64,000 bases of DNA from Kitasatospora azatica KCTC 9699 (GCF_000744785.1 NZ_JQMO01000003.1:496001-560000), one strand, 5' to 3'. Positions 39,413 through 49,452 are shown, counted from the first letter of the stretch. Made by a program: numbers and translations. The notes: a model not told the origin generated them from the sequence alone.

Positions 39413-42400
39413 CTAGAAGCCGAACGGATCAGTGAGATCCTTCGGCAGTCCCGGGTGCATGGTCACGAGGTCACCCAGGGCGTACTCCGCTCCCTCACGA
39501 ACGATGGTCAAGATCGTCGTATTGTTGCCGAAGCGGTCGGTGCCCATGAAGCGCTTCATGTCATAGACCCAGCGGACACGGCCATTCGCCTCCTGGACCT
39601 TGCCAATGTACTGGCCGCTGAGCGCGGCCAGTCCCAGCAGGGAATCCGGATCCGACAGGTCAGGGCTGAACGTGGACTTGCCCGCCACGTTCTCGTCTCC
39701 ACCGGCCACGTGGCGGGGCATGACGTGTTCCCTGATCTGCTCCTGGTCCTGGGATTCCGGGTGCGACACCTCGCCGGAGGCCGCCTCACCGGAGCTCTCC
39801 CGCAGCTTCACCGGCTGGTCCCAGTTGCAGTAGCAGTCGTCCGCATGGGCGGGATTGCCGCACTCGTTGTGCACCAGGATCGGCGCGTTTCCGGCCAGCA
39901 CGTAGTACGTGTGGAGCTGCTGGACCGTCAGGTTGTACATCGCCTTGAGGCCGGCGACGAGGCGGACACCGATGACGCGGACGCGCTGCCCGGTGCTCGT
40001 CTTGAGGTAGTCGCCCGCCTTGAGCTCGCCCGCCGGGGTGAACGACTTCGTCGTGTCGTCCCAGAACGGGTGGTTGCTCGTGGTGTGCAGCGTGCTGTCC
40101 GTGCCGTCGGCGCTCTGGACCGTCACATCGGCCAGGTCCTCGTCGTGGTGGACGAGGGTGGCCTGCACGGCGCGGGCGCCCTGGTCGGTGGCGGTCTGCT
40201 GGTCGGCGGACTGCACCAGGTCGCCGACGGTGATGTCCCCGATCGGCTTGGTGCTCCCGTCGGCCATCAGGACCTGGGTGTCGGGCGTGAAGCTGCAGGT
40301 GGTGCCGCTGGACGAGGAGTCGCCCGGCGCGGCGTCGTCGTGCGAGACGTCGTCGGACCGGTCGTGGCTGTCGACGTGGTGGTCACCGTCGGAGTTGTCG
40401 GTGCCGCCACCGCCGCCACCACTGTTGCTGTCCTCGGCGCTCGAACCACCGCCGCCGCCACCACCGGTGTCGTCTCCACCGGCGCCGTCCGGTACGGACG
40501 GCTCTGACGGGTTGTCAGCGGTGGGCGTGTCGTCGCCCGTCGGCGGGTCGACGAAGTCGTCGCCCCGACCCGGGGCGAAGTCCTCGCCGAGCTGGGCCGG
40601 CGGCTCCTCGACCGGGAAGTAGTCGCCTTCCGGTGCGGTCGGGTCCTCCAGACCGTCCATCGGGCCGGCATCGCCGCCCATCAGGCCCACGCCGACGCCG
40701 AACGCGAGCGTGCCCGCCGCGACGCACTCGGGAGCGATGATGACGGTCCCCAGGCACGCGATGCCGGCGACCACGACGGCGCCGACGGCCACGCCGATGC
40801 CGACGTCCTCCGCGACCTCACCGAGGTCGTCCCAGAAGTCGAGACCGGTGGGGTCGCTGCCGTTGGTGGGGCTGTCGCCGGCGTAGGTGTAGCCGCCCAT
40901 CTGGTTGGGGTCGCCGACCTCCAGGATCGGGTCCGCGCTCATGAACCGGCCGAGCACCGGGTCGTAGTTGCGGGCCCCCAGCAGGTTGAGCCCCGTGACG
41001 GGGTCGACCGGCTGGCCGAGGAAGCCGTGGTTGTCCGCCCAGTTGGCCGCCGCCGTCCCGCGGGTACCGCCGTACGGGTCGAACGAGCGCCGGGTGACCG
41101 CCAGGGTACTGGCGTTGACCTGGAGCAGGGCCGTCCGCTGCGGGTTGGTGGGCTGGTAGACGACCGTGCCGCTGCTCGAACGGACGATCACCGTGCCGTC
41201 GGGGTTCTTGTAGTACCGCTGACCGGTGACGGTGCTGCCGATGAGGGTGAGCTGCTCGGCCCCGCCGAACAGGTAGAGGATCGTGCTGCCCGAGCCGCGC
41301 TGGATGAGCAGCTTGCCGTCGGCGTCGTACAGGTAACCGGTGTTCTGCGCGCTGCCCGTCCCGACCGTCGTGGCGACGGCGGAAGTGCGACCCTCGGCGT
41401 CGTAGCTGAAGGTCTGGCTGACCGGGTTGACCCCGACCGTGGCACGGCTGACGGTGTTGCCCGCCGCGTCGTACTTCGGGGTCTGCGTGCTGGTGCCGGT
41501 CGGGCCGCCCGTGGTGACGGTGGTGGCGGTGTTCGGCTGGGCCGCCGCCGTGCTGCCGTTGCCGGGGTACACGCTGGTCTGCGTGACGTTGTTGGCGGTG
41601 TTGCCCGTGACGTCGTGCTTGACCTGCTGGGTGCGGTCACCGAGCAGGTCGTACTGCCAGGACTCCCAGTACGGGGCCGGGCCGCCGATGGTCGCCGGGG
41701 CCGGCGCACCGCTGTTGCAGTGCGCGAGCTGACCCGCCGTCGGGCTGGAGATCCCCGCCGTGTCCGTCCACGCGGTGGTCAACCGGCGCAGTCCGTTGTA
41801 CTGGAAGCACTGGGTGTCGAAGACCTGGTCGGTGCCGCCCGAGGACTGCATCTCGCTGACCGTGGTCAGGTTCCCGGCCTGGTCGTACCCGTACGTCGAG
41901 CTGGAGATGGGGTTGGTGCCGGCGGTCTGCAGCGAGACGCGGTTGGTCGTCGGACGGCCGGTGGCGTCGTCGTAGGTCTGCGCGGTGCGCAGTTGCTTGC
42001 CGAGCGGCCCGAAGGTGGACTGCAGGACCTGGCCGAGCGGGCTGTAGGAGGCCACGTCCAGGTACGGGGTGGTGTCCGAGCCGGTGGCGACCAGGCCGCC
42101 CTGGAGGTTGTAGCCGTAGCCGATGTCCTCGGAGGGCAGGCCGCCCTCGGTGCCGTAGACGGTGTCGGAGTGCAGGCCGACGTTCGGCGTGTAGCCGGCA
42201 CCGAGCGCGTACGTGCCGGCCAGCTTGCCCTCGGCGGCCGGGATGGTGACCGACATGCCGGTGGGCTGGTAGGCCGTGTTGTAGCCGGTGATCGCCTCGG
42301 TGTACGCGCTGCCGGTGGCGGAGCCGCCGACGTACCGGGTCGCCGAGGTCAGCTGGCCCTTCACCAGCGTGTCGAAGCTGTACGAGGTCAGCTGCTGGCC

Positions 42401-45400
42401 CTTGTTGGTGGTGTCCGTGCCCGCGTACTCCCCGGTCCTGCGGCCGAGCAGGTCGTAGCTGAAGGAGAGGGTCTGGTTGCGGGCGTCGGTGGTGCTGGCG
42501 ACCCGGCCGAACTGGTCGTAGCTGGTGCTCGACGACCCGGTGTCCGGGTCGGTCGACGCCGTCCGGTGGCCCTGCAGGTCGTAGCTGTTCGTCCAGGTGT
42601 TGCCCGCCGTGTCCTTGATCGTGGACACCTGGCCGGCCGGGGTGTAGGTGTAGCTCGTCGTCAGGTCACCGGTGCCGGTGCCGCCGTGCGCGACCTGCAT
42701 GGTGGTCTGCCGGAGCGCGTTGGTGAACACCGACGTCGCCGTGCCGCCGGCCGGCGGGGTGGTGTCGGTCTCGTCGGCGCCCGGGTACGCGTGGCTGGTC
42801 GTCCAGAGCGGCGAGGCCTTGGTGTACAGGGTCTCGGTGAGCTTGCGGCCCAGACCGTCGTAGCCGTTCACCGTCTCCGAGGGCAGGGTGTTCTCCACCT
42901 CGACGAAGAGCGTGCTGCCCGGCGCCGTGGTGGTGTCGACGAACGCCCCGGTGGCGCTGTGCTCCCAGCCGTGGCTGTCGTAGTGCGTGGAGGCGATCAG
43001 CCGGCCCGCACTGTTGTTGGCCGTCGTGGACTGGGTCTGGCGCTTGCGCAGCAGGCCGTCGTAGATCTCCACCGAGGTGTTGTACGACTGGTCCTCGCGC
43101 AGCGTCTGCGTGGTCACGCTCGACGGGCTCGGGTTCGTACCCGCGCCGTTGACCGCGTAGCTGAACACCTTGTCCGCGCTCTGCGTGCCCTTGGTGCGGC
43201 CCGGCAGCCAGGTCTGGGTGCGGCGGCCGAGGGCGTCGAAGGTGGAGTCGGTCACCCGGTTGTTGGCGTCCACCTCGTGGGTGGTCAGGCCGCGCGTCGG
43301 GGTGATCGTCTTGGTCACCGTCCAGCCCAGCGCGTTGGTGGCCGTCACCGTGGTGGGCAGCGTCCCGGTCGCGGGCAGGTACGCCGTGCTGGTCGCGGAG
43401 CCCGCGGTGTCGAGCTGCTTGGTGACGCGGCCGTACTGGTCGACCGTCTGCGCGTTCAGCGTCTGGAACTGCGGGTTGCCCGAGGCGTCGTAGGACTTCA
43501 CGTCCTGCGTGGCGGTGACGTAGCCGTTGGTGCCGAGCGCACCGAAGGCGGGCAGGTTGCTGATGCTTCCGTCGCCGTCGTAGAACAGGCGCCGGTCGCT
43601 GATCGTGGTGCCGGTGCCCGGGGCGGTGCCACACGGACCGGAGACCTTGATCGACTCGCTCGGGAAGGCCAGCATCATCGGGTTGGCCGCGGGCGGGTTG
43701 GCGTAGCTGGTGGTGGTGCAGGTCTCCTGGGACGGGACCGACACGTCGCCCTTGCTGTCCACCTGCTGCGGGCGGCCGAGGCCGTCGTAGCTGGTGGTGG
43801 CCTGGACGGTGCGCCAGGTGCCGTTCGCCAGCAGGTTCTGCGACTTGCTGATCGACGACTGGATGCGGCGGGCCGTCAGGTCCGGCAGCGTGGACAGCGT
43901 CGCCGGGGCCGGGGTCTTCGAGGTCCAGGCCGTGCGCGGCGAGGTCACCGTGACGGTGGTGGTCTCCGGCTCGGCCAGGTTCTTCGCCACGACGGTGCCG
44001 CCGGCCTGGGTGTAGCTGTCGCTCTCCTGCGGGCTGCCGGCCAGCCAGGCGCCGTCCGTCATGCCCTCGCCGATGGAGTTGGTGAGGGAGACGGAGCGCT
44101 GGGTGCCGTCGGCCTTGTAGTCGCCGTCCATGCCCTGGAAGTAGTTGACCACCGTCTGGGTGATCGGGTCCGGGGCGGCGCCGGTCTGGGTGGTGACGGT
44201 GCGGTAGCCGCGGAACTGGTTCCAGGTGCGGTACTGGTCGTCGGAGAGGTCGGAGTCGTCCCGGTGCCAGGCCGCGCCGCCGCTGTAGGTGTAGTTCGTC
44301 ACCTTGGCGGGCGAGTTGGCCTTGGTGGAGTCGTTGTCCGACACCTGCGAGACCAGGGTCTTCTGGAACCAGTCGGCGATCGGGTCCTTGGCGCCCGGGG
44401 TCGTCCAGTAGGCCTGGTAGCAGGCCATGGTGTCCGAGTCGGCCGAGGCCGGCATGGTGTTGTTGACCCGCGAGCACTCGGGAGCCCGGTAGGTGACCAC
44501 GATGGACTCACCGGACTCGGTCTGGATGCTGGAGATCCGGGGGTGGTACAGCGGCGGGGCCGCCGGGGTCGGGCCGTCCACCCGGTTGTCGGTCTCGATG
44601 CCGGTGAATACGACCGGGTCAAGGGTGATCGTGCCGGAGCCGCCCGCGCTGGTGTCCAGGCCGGTGCGCTGGATCTGCGACAGCCACATCACCTGCTGCA
44701 GCGCGCCCGCGTCCTTGGGGTCCACGGTCCTGCCGGTCACCGGGTCCATGGTCGCGCCCGCGTTGGAGAACAGGTGGGTCAGCGTCCAGGAGTCGACGTC
44801 CTGCCAGGTCGAGCCGTTCTTGACCGAGGTCTTGATCGAGCTGAGCCGGTAGGTGGACCAGAAGGTCGGCGCCGCGACGCTGCAGACATTGCTGCCGGTG
44901 CCCGAAGTCTGCATCCCGGCACTGCAGTTGAGGTCGTACGGGGTGTCCGGCCAGTTCGTCGCGGTCGAGGTCGACAGGTTCGAGGACTGGCAGGTGGTCG
45001 GGTCGGTGACGCAGCGCTGCGCGGTGGTGAAGACCACCTTCGCCGCCGGGTCGCGACCCGCCTGCTCGTCGGCGAGCTGGTAGCCGTAGGAGATCTGGGT
45101 CAGGTACCCGCCACGGGTGTAGGCCGTCAGGGTGCCGCCGGCACCGGCGGACTGGCCGTAGCCCATGTTGTAGTAGTTCGACTCGTTCGCCCAGTCGTAG
45201 CGCTGCACGTTGCCGTGCACGTCGACCACGAAGTCCAGGTTGAACCGGTAGCCCGGCTCCGCCGAGCACTGCGACTTGTTGCCCTGGGCCGCGCTGTAGC
45301 AGGGGTCACCGGAGTTCGGGAAGTACACCGGCGCGCCCCAGGCGCTGTTGGTCGCCGGGTCGCTGGTGGTTCCCGGGGAGTGGTTGATACCCAGGTAGTA

Positions 45401-46798
45401 CTGGGTGCCGTCGGTGGTGGTGACCTTGAAGTACTCGCCGTTCCACAGGCCGTTGGACGCACCGGTCAGGTCCTCGACCTTGGTGCCGTCGTCGTTCTGC
45501 AGGTGGTACTGGCCGTTCGCGTCGCGCACCAGCTGCCCGTTGTGCGAGCCGAGCGAGATGGTCGCGTTCCAGCCGGCCCAGCACTTGTCGCCGGAGTTGG
45601 CGATGCCGTCGTTGGCGCAGGTCCGGTACTGGCGCTCGACGTACCCGGGCGCGTAGCCCCAGCCGTCACCGATCCAGGAGGACTGCGAGTTGCGGGCCGA
45701 GGTCTCGCCGTCGATCGACTGCGAGTTGTACGAGAGCCCGACCTCCGGGGCGGCGCCGCCCAGCGCGGGCGGGACCGGGATCGGGTAGTTGTAGGTGAAC
45801 GCACCCGAGGAGGACTGCGCCCAGGTGCCCGAGGCGGACAGCGGGGTGGCCCCGTAGTTGCCCTGCGAGCCGCTGCTGCCGGCCACCGCGGCCACCGCCA
45901 TCGTGCTCGCCGCGGTGCTCACCCCCATCGGCGCGGCCTTCGCGGAGCCGATCAGCGCGGCGGAGACCGCCTTCGACTGAGCGGCGGTCCCGTCGGTGAG
46001 GGCGGCGCCCTGGGTGGTGCTGCCGGGCAGCGCGACCGTCGCGGTCAGCTTGTTCGAGGCCGTGTCGTTGGTGGCCGCCAACGGGGTCTGCGTGCGGCAC
46101 TCCGTCAGCTGAGGCGTGGTCAGCGCACAGGCCGGCATCGCGACCAACTGCAGGCGCGAGGCCCAACCACCGCCGTAGGCCTGCGCGATGGTGGAGTAGT
46201 CGACCGAGACCGACACCTTGCCGGGCGCCGACGAGCCGTCAGCCCGCGCCAGGCCGACCAGCAGGCCGTCCACGTTCGCCGCCTGCGCCTTCGCCCGGTC
46301 GGCGGTCTCCACCCGCACCGTCGACGGCGTTGTCTCGGCGCTGCCGGCGGCCTCGGTCGCCGCACGCGCGGCGGCTGGGCCGGCGGGAGCCGGCGCCACC
46401 GTCACCGGTGAGGCCGGCGCGGCGGCCGAGTCCGGCAACGGCGCGGCCGCGGAACGCGAACCCACGCCCGCCGCACCGACACTGACCGTACTGGTCGACG
46501 CCGCCGGCCACGTCGGTGCGACCGGCTTGTGCGGGTGCATCGACTTCGCACCCGGCGGCATCTGGGCGGGCGGCACGGCACCGTGGCCAGTCGCCGGCTG
46601 CCCCTTCACCTTCGGCTGGGCGGGGAGCGGATCGGCCGCCCACACCTTGCCCTTGAACCGGTAACCCCCGACCACCGTCTCGGCGTGTGCCAACGGCACC
46701 ACCAGCGCCAAGGCCGCCAGCGTCGCGACAGCGACGGTACCTCGGCGATTCACCGCCCGGCCACGGGCAGCATCCAACCACGCAAATCTTGCGCGCAC
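39413..46798 (-). CDS. RHS-repeat polymorphic toxin with pretoxin-HINT domain and C-terminal toxin
   Basis: 2461 aa from GTG 46798. Residues 1-40 hold a signal-like helix (VAVATLAALALVVPLAHA). A long secreted region follows with a SpvB/RHS N-terminal part (PALGGAAPEVGLSYNSQSID near 340). Dozens of RHS/YD repeats span about 1000-1930 (YDGLGR, YDQFGRVAS, YDAAGNT). The RHS core LNLLGARNYDPVLGRFMSADP lies near 1935. After a Gly/Asp-rich linker comes a HINT autoprotease at about 2168-2312 (CSFTPDTQVLMADGSTK ... LHTYYVLAGNAPILVHNE). The last about 150 residues are the variable toxin: a Cys cluster (ADDCYCNW), then REHVMPRHVAGGDE and LVTMHPGLPKDL, spacing reminiscent of EndoU/BECR-fold ribonucleases. 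The RHS shell should encapsulate the toxin and HINT should release it. Toxin activity is inferred. Confidence 0.88.
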   Translation of the reverse strand: MRARFAWLDAARGRAVNRRGTVAVATLAALALVVPLAHAETVVGGYRFKGKVWAADPLPAQPKVKGQPATGHGAVPPAQMPPGAKSMHPHKPVAPTWPAASTSTVSVGAAGVGSRSAAAPLPDSAAAPASPVTVAPAPAGPAAARAATEAAGSAETTPSTVRVETADRAKAQAANVDGLLVGLARADGSSAPGKVSVSVDYSTIAQAYGGGWASRLQLVAMPACALTTPQLTECRTQTPLAATNDTASNKLTATVALPGSTTQGAALTDGTAAQSKAVSAALIGSAKAAPMGVSTAASTMAVAAVAGSSGSQGNYGATPLSASGTWAQSSSGAFTYNYPIPVPPALGGAAPEVGLSYNSQSIDGETSARNSQSSWIGDGWGYAPGYVERQYRTCANDGIANSGDKCWAGWNATISLGSHNGQLVRDANGQYHLQNDDGTKVEDLTGASNGLWNGEYFKVTTTDGTQYYLGINHSPGTTSDPATNSAWGAPVYFPNSGDPCYSAAQGNKSQCSAEPGYRFNLDFVVDVHGNVQRYDWANESNYYNMGYGQSAGAGGTLTAYTRGGYLTQISYGYQLADEQAGRDPAAKVVFTTAQRCVTDPTTCQSSNLSTSTATNWPDTPYDLNCSAGMQTSGTGSNVCSVAAPTFWSTYRLSSIKTSVKNGSTWQDVDSWTLTHLFSNAGATMDPVTGRTVDPKDAGALQQVMWLSQIQRTGLDTSAGGSGTITLDPVVFTGIETDNRVDGPTPAAPPLYHPRISSIQTESGESIVVTYRAPECSRVNNTMPASADSDTMACYQAYWTTPGAKDPIADWFQKTLVSQVSDNDSTKANSPAKVTNYTYSGGAAWHRDDSDLSDDQYRTWNQFRGYRTVTTQTGAAPDPITQTVVNYFQGMDGDYKADGTQRSVSLTNSIGEGMTDGAWLAGSPQESDSYTQAGGTVVAKNLAEPETTTVTVTSPRTAWTSKTPAPATLSTLPDLTARRIQSSISKSQNLLANGTWRTVQATTSYDGLGRPQQVDSKGDVSVPSQETCTTTSYANPPAANPMMLAFPSESIKVSGPCGTAPGTGTTISDRRLFYDGDGSISNLPAFGALGTNGYVTATQDVKSYDASGNPQFQTLNAQTVDQYGRVTKQLDTAGSATSTAYLPATGTLPTTVTATNALGWTVTKTITPTRGLTTHEVDANNRVTDSTFDALGRRTQTWLPGRTKGTQSADKVFSYAVNGAGTNPSPSSVTTQTLREDQSYNTSVEIYDGLLRKRQTQSTTANNSAGRLIASTHYDSHGWEHSATGAFVDTTTAPGSTLFVEVENTLPSETVNGYDGLGRKLTETLYTKASPLWTTSHAYPGADETDTTPPAGGTATSVFTNALRQTTMQVAHGGTGTGDLTTSYTYTPAGQVSTIKDTAGNTWTNSYDLQGHRTASTDPDTGSSSTSYDQFGRVASTTDARNQTLSFSYDLLGRRTGEYAGTDTTNKGQQLTSYSFDTLVKGQLTSATRYVGGSATGSAYTEAITGYNTAYQPTGMSVTIPAAEGKLAGTYALGAGYTPNVGLHSDTVYGTEGGLPSEDIGYGYNLQGGLVATGSDTTPYLDVASYSPLGQVLQSTFGPLGKQLRTAQTYDDATGRPTTNRVSLQTAGTNPISSSTYGYDQAGNLTTVSEMQSSGGTDQVFDTQCFQYNGLRRLTTAWTDTAGISSPTAGQLAHCNSGAPAPATIGGPAPYWESWQYDLLGDRTQQVKHDVTGNTANNVTQTSVYPGNGSTAAAQPNTATTVTTGGPTGTSTQTPKYDAAGNTVSRATVGVNPVSQTFSYDAEGRTSAVATTVGTGSAQNTGYLYDADGKLLIQRGSGSTILYLFGGAEQLTLIGSTVTGQRYYKNPDGTVIVRSSSGTVVYQPTNPQRTALLQVNASTLAVTRRSFDPYGGTRGTAAANWADNHGFLGQPVDPVTGLNLLGARNYDPVLGRFMSADPILEVGDPNQMGGYTYAGDSPTNGSDPTGLDFWDDLGEVAEDVGIGVAVGAVVVAGIACLGTVIIAPECVAAGTLAFGVGVGLMGGDAGPMDGLEDPTAPEGDYFPVEEPPAQLGEDFAPGRGDDFVDPPTGDDTPTADNPSEPSVPDGAGGDDTGGGGGGGSSAEDSNSGGGGGGTDNSDGDHHVDSHDRSDDVSHDDAAPGDSSSSGTTCSFTPDTQVLMADGSTKPIGDITVGDLVQSADQQTATDQGARAVQATLVHHDEDLADVTVQSADGTDSTLHTTSNHPFWDDTTKSFTPAGELKAGDYLKTSTGQRVRVIGVRLVAGLKAMYNLTVQQLHTYYVLAGNAPILVHNECGNPAHADDCYCNWDQPVKLRESSGEAASGEVSHPESQDQEQIREHVMPRHVAGGDENVAGKSTFSPDLSDPDSLLGLAALSGQYIGKVQEANGRVRWVYDMKRFMGTDRFGNNTTILTIVREGAEYALGDLVTMHPGLPKDLTDPFGF

Positions 46799-46819
46799 TT
46801 AATCCCCGCTGTTCCTAAC

Positions 46820-46837
46820 GGGCCCTCAGGAGGGCCC
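46820..46837. promoter_or_regulatory. Perfect 8-bp hairpin in the RHS gene leader
   Basis: GGGCCCTC-AG-GAGGGCCC lies 22-39 bp upstream of the RHS GTG start. If transcribed, it would form a compact stem just before the ribosome-binding site and could limit translation or act as an attenuator. Confidence 0.5.
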
Positions 46838-47325
46838 CTAAGCTGCCCGGATCCGGATACCGGGCAGTCGGCGCGGACGGTAGATGGCGTCGAACAGGTG
46901 CCGCAATGGGATATCTCGGCTACTCAGCGTCAGATCGCCACATCAAGAGCACGTCTGCCACACATCAGGAGACGCGGCGGCCGACTTCTAGGGCGCCAAC
47001 TGGTCCCAAAAACCCCATGGGTCACAGCAGTGCAATCTGATGTTCACTCAAACCTTTACTGGCCCTTGATCATCATGACGGGGCTTCAGCCTCCTCGCGA
47101 CCCCCACCTCCACCCCCCACCCCCGCCCCCGCCCCTCGCCACGCCACCCCGCGGGGAGGGGATATCCCGTGCGCGGAAGCAGCGGAGCCGAGCGATCGTG
47201 GCGCCACAACGCAGGGGCCGGCCATCGGGATGCGCGCATTGTTGCAAGAAGGGTTGACACTGCGCGCAGGGTATTGGAAGCTCCCATTGGCCAACGCCGG
47301 GGACATTCACCTCGGTGATCTTTTT
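46838..47325. other. Non-coding stretch between RHS and GH27 genes
   Basis: No frame on either strand shows coding bias with a start signal. The left half is less GC-rich than its surroundings and should hold the RHS promoter. At 47098-47150 there is an almost pure pyrimidine tract of C-rich repeats (CCACC, CCCCG). A TTGACA hexamer occurs near 47254 without a convincing -10 partner. Confidence 0.5.
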
Positions 47326-47349
47326 TACGATTGATTGTTAGCGCTAACA
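47326..47349 (+). promoter_or_regulatory. Promoter -10 box overlapping a perfect LacI-type operator before the GH27 gene
   Basis: TACGAT (47326-47331) is a good actinomycete -10 box. Four bases later comes the perfect palindrome TGTTAGCGCTAACA (47336-47349). Its central CG and symmetry are classic for LacI/GalR-family repressors of sugar genes, and a bound repressor would cover the start of transcription. The implied leader to the GH27 start is about 430 nt with no supported reading frame. Confidence 0.75.
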
Positions 47350-47770
47350 CTCAGTCGTCGAATCCACCGCCGATGGGGAGGCCGGCATGCGGACCTGAGC
47401 GCCACGACCGGCCACCGGCGGGCCTCGTGCGGCCACCGGGGCACTGCACGGCCGGACGGCGAGCGAGGAGTCGCGCCGACTCGCCGGCTCCTTCCGCTTC
47501 TTCCGGCGCCCACGAGGCCGAACCGGAGATCCGGGTTTGATTCGCCGTCCCGATAAACCGGGGAATCCGCACCGGAAATACCGGCGCGCAGTCCTCCATT
47601 TCTTCACGCGGTGGCCTCGCTGCCCAAGCGAGTCATCTCGGAGCCCCCACCCCGCAACTGTGGGACCATCCACCGAAACGCGTTTGTCATGCTCACAAAG
47701 AGGCTGTGCGCATGCCGAACCGCGAGAAACAGACACCTCCCCCCACCCACTCCCACCAGGAGGCGACCAC

Positions 47771-49441
47771 ATGCTCCACGCGAACCCGCGCGTCACCCGA
47801 CCATCGACGCGCACCCGGCTGCGGAGGACGCTTGCCTGCGTAGTCTCGGCGTTACTCCTGTCCTTGGCGATTCCACTGCTCTCCCTGGGCACGGCCACGC
47901 CGGCTGCGGCCCTGGGCAACGGTTTGGCGACCACGCCGCCGATGGGTTTCAACGACTGGAACGCCTACGGCTGCAACGTCTCCGAGCCCCTGATCAAGAG
48001 CACGGCGCAAGCCATGCACAACAACGGCATGCAGAGCGCCGGCTACCAGTACGTCAACATCGATGACTGCTGGATGACCCACACTCGGGGCTCCGACGGG
48101 CGCCTGGTACCTGATCCGAACAAGTTCCCGGACGGGATCAAGGGCACCGCCGACTACGTCCACTCGCTGGGGTTGAAGCTGGGCATCTACGAGGACGCCG
48201 GACTGCAGACCTGCGCCGGCTTCCCGGGCAGCCTGGGCCACGAGACCACGGACGCGCAGACCTTCGCCGCCTGGGGCGTGGACTACCTGAAGTACGACAA
48301 CTGCTATGCGGGCCCGGGCTGTTGGCTGAATTCCTGCCCCAATGGCAACAAGGCGCCCGCGCAGACCCGTTACACCACGATGCGCGACGCCCTGGCCTCG
48401 AGCGGTCGGTCCATCCTGTTCAGCCTGTGCAGCTGGGGCGAGGACAACGTGTGGACCTGGGGCGCCGGCGTCGGCAACAGCTGGCGCACCACCGGCGACA
48501 TCAACGCCAGCTATGGCAGCATGCTGTCGATCTTCCACAGCAACGTGAACCTGGCTGCCTACGCCGGGCCCGGTCACTGGAACGACCCGGACATGCTCGA
48601 GGTCGGCAACAGCCCGCTCACCGACACCGAGGCCCGCTCGGAGTTCAGCCTGTGGGCGGAGATGGCGGCTCCGCTGATCGCCGGCACCAACGTCGCCTCG
48701 GCCAGCCCGGCCACCCTGGCCACGCTCACCAATACCCGGGTGATCGCGGTGGACCAGGACTCGCTCGGCAAGCAGGGCACCCTGGTGTCCTCCGCCAACG
48801 GTCTCGACGTGCTGGCCAAGCCGCTGGCGAACGGCGACGTCTCGGTGGCCCTGTTCAACGAGACCGGATCGACCGCGACCATCAGCACCTCCGCCGCCGC
48901 GATCGGGAAGACCGGAGCCTCCAGCTACAACCTCACCGACCTGTGGTCCGGCGCGACCTCGACCACCACCGGCACCATCAGCGCCTCGGTTCCGGCGCAC
49001 GGCACCACCATGTTCCGCGTCGCGGGCGGCACCGGCGGCGGAACCGACCAGACCGGCCCGGTGCGCGCGGTCGGTGCGAACAAGTGCCTGGACGTGCCGA
49101 ACTCGACCACCACCGCGGGCACCCAGCTGCAGATCTGGGACTGCAACAGCCAGCCGAACCAGAGCTGGACCCGCACTGCCTCCGGCCAGCTGACCGTCAC
49201 CTCGGGCGGCACCCAGATGTGCCTGGACGCGTACAACAGCCAGACCGCGCCCGGCACCAAGGTCGAGATCTGGACCTGCAACGGCCAGGCGAACCAGCAG
49301 TGGAAGGTGAACGCCGACGGCACCATCACCAGCGCCCAGTCCGGGCTCTGCCTCGACGTCACCGCCAAGTCCACCGCCAACGGCGCCCTGATCGAGCTGT
49401 GGACCTGCAACGGCCAGTCCAACCAGCAGTGGGCCGTCTGA
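47771..49441 (+). CDS. Secreted GH27 alpha-galactosidase/beta-L-arabinopyranosidase-type enzyme with CBM13
   Basis: 556 aa, ATG 47771 with AGGAGG upstream. Residues 1-48 are a signal peptide (VSALLLSLAIPLLSLGTATPAAA). The GH27 barrel spans about 49-330: TTPPMGFNDWNAYGCNVSE, NIDDCWM, GLKLGIYEDAGLQTC, VDYLKYDNC with the nucleophile Asp, and HWNDPDMLEVG with the acid/base Asp. A C-terminal beta domain follows to about 420. CBM13 spans about 430-556 (KCLDVPNSTT, QSWT, QQWK, QQWAV). GH27 includes alpha-galactosidases and, in Streptomyces, beta-L-arabinopyranosidases acting on arabinogalactan side chains; sequence alone does not decide. Controlled by the LacI-type operator at 47336-47349. Confidence 0.9.
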   Translation: MLHANPRVTRPSTRTRLRRTLACVVSALLLSLAIPLLSLGTATPAAALGNGLATTPPMGFNDWNAYGCNVSEPLIKSTAQAMHNNGMQSAGYQYVNIDDCWMTHTRGSDGRLVPDPNKFPDGIKGTADYVHSLGLKLGIYEDAGLQTCAGFPGSLGHETTDAQTFAAWGVDYLKYDNCYAGPGCWLNSCPNGNKAPAQTRYTTMRDALASSGRSILFSLCSWGEDNVWTWGAGVGNSWRTTGDINASYGSMLSIFHSNVNLAAYAGPGHWNDPDMLEVGNSPLTDTEARSEFSLWAEMAAPLIAGTNVASASPATLATLTNTRVIAVDQDSLGKQGTLVSSANGLDVLAKPLANGDVSVALFNETGSTATISTSAAAIGKTGASSYNLTDLWSGATSTTTGTISASVPAHGTTMFRVAGGTGGGTDQTGPVRAVGANKCLDVPNSTTTAGTQLQIWDCNSQPNQSWTRTASGQLTVTSGGTQMCLDAYNSQTAPGTKVEIWTCNGQANQQWKVNADGTITSAQSGLCLDVTAKSTANGALIELWTCNGQSNQQWAV

Positions 49442-49452
49442 CCGGTCACCGG

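Noticed and set aside
42666..44477. 603-codon alternative minus-strand frame inside the RHS gene
   Set aside because: Overlaps the RHS frame completely and has shadow composition without recognisable motifs.
41027..46411. A 1794-codon open frame on the + strand opposite the RHS gene
   Set aside because: It is a mirror of the GC3-biased RHS coding strand. It is low-complexity Arg/Gly/Val-rich, has no domain and no ribosome-binding site, while the opposite strand shows clear RHS repeats and a HINT domain.
47098..47160. C-rich pyrimidine tract that might be a CRISPR or satellite repeat
   Set aside because: No regular repeat unit with spacers; it is simple CCACC/CCCCG low-complexity sequence, possibly near a transcript end.
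47048..47350. Overlapping minus-strand frames between the RHS and GH27 genes
   Set aside because: They arise from the pyrimidine tract (Gly/Arg/Pro-rich), cover the LacI-type operator and have no supported start.
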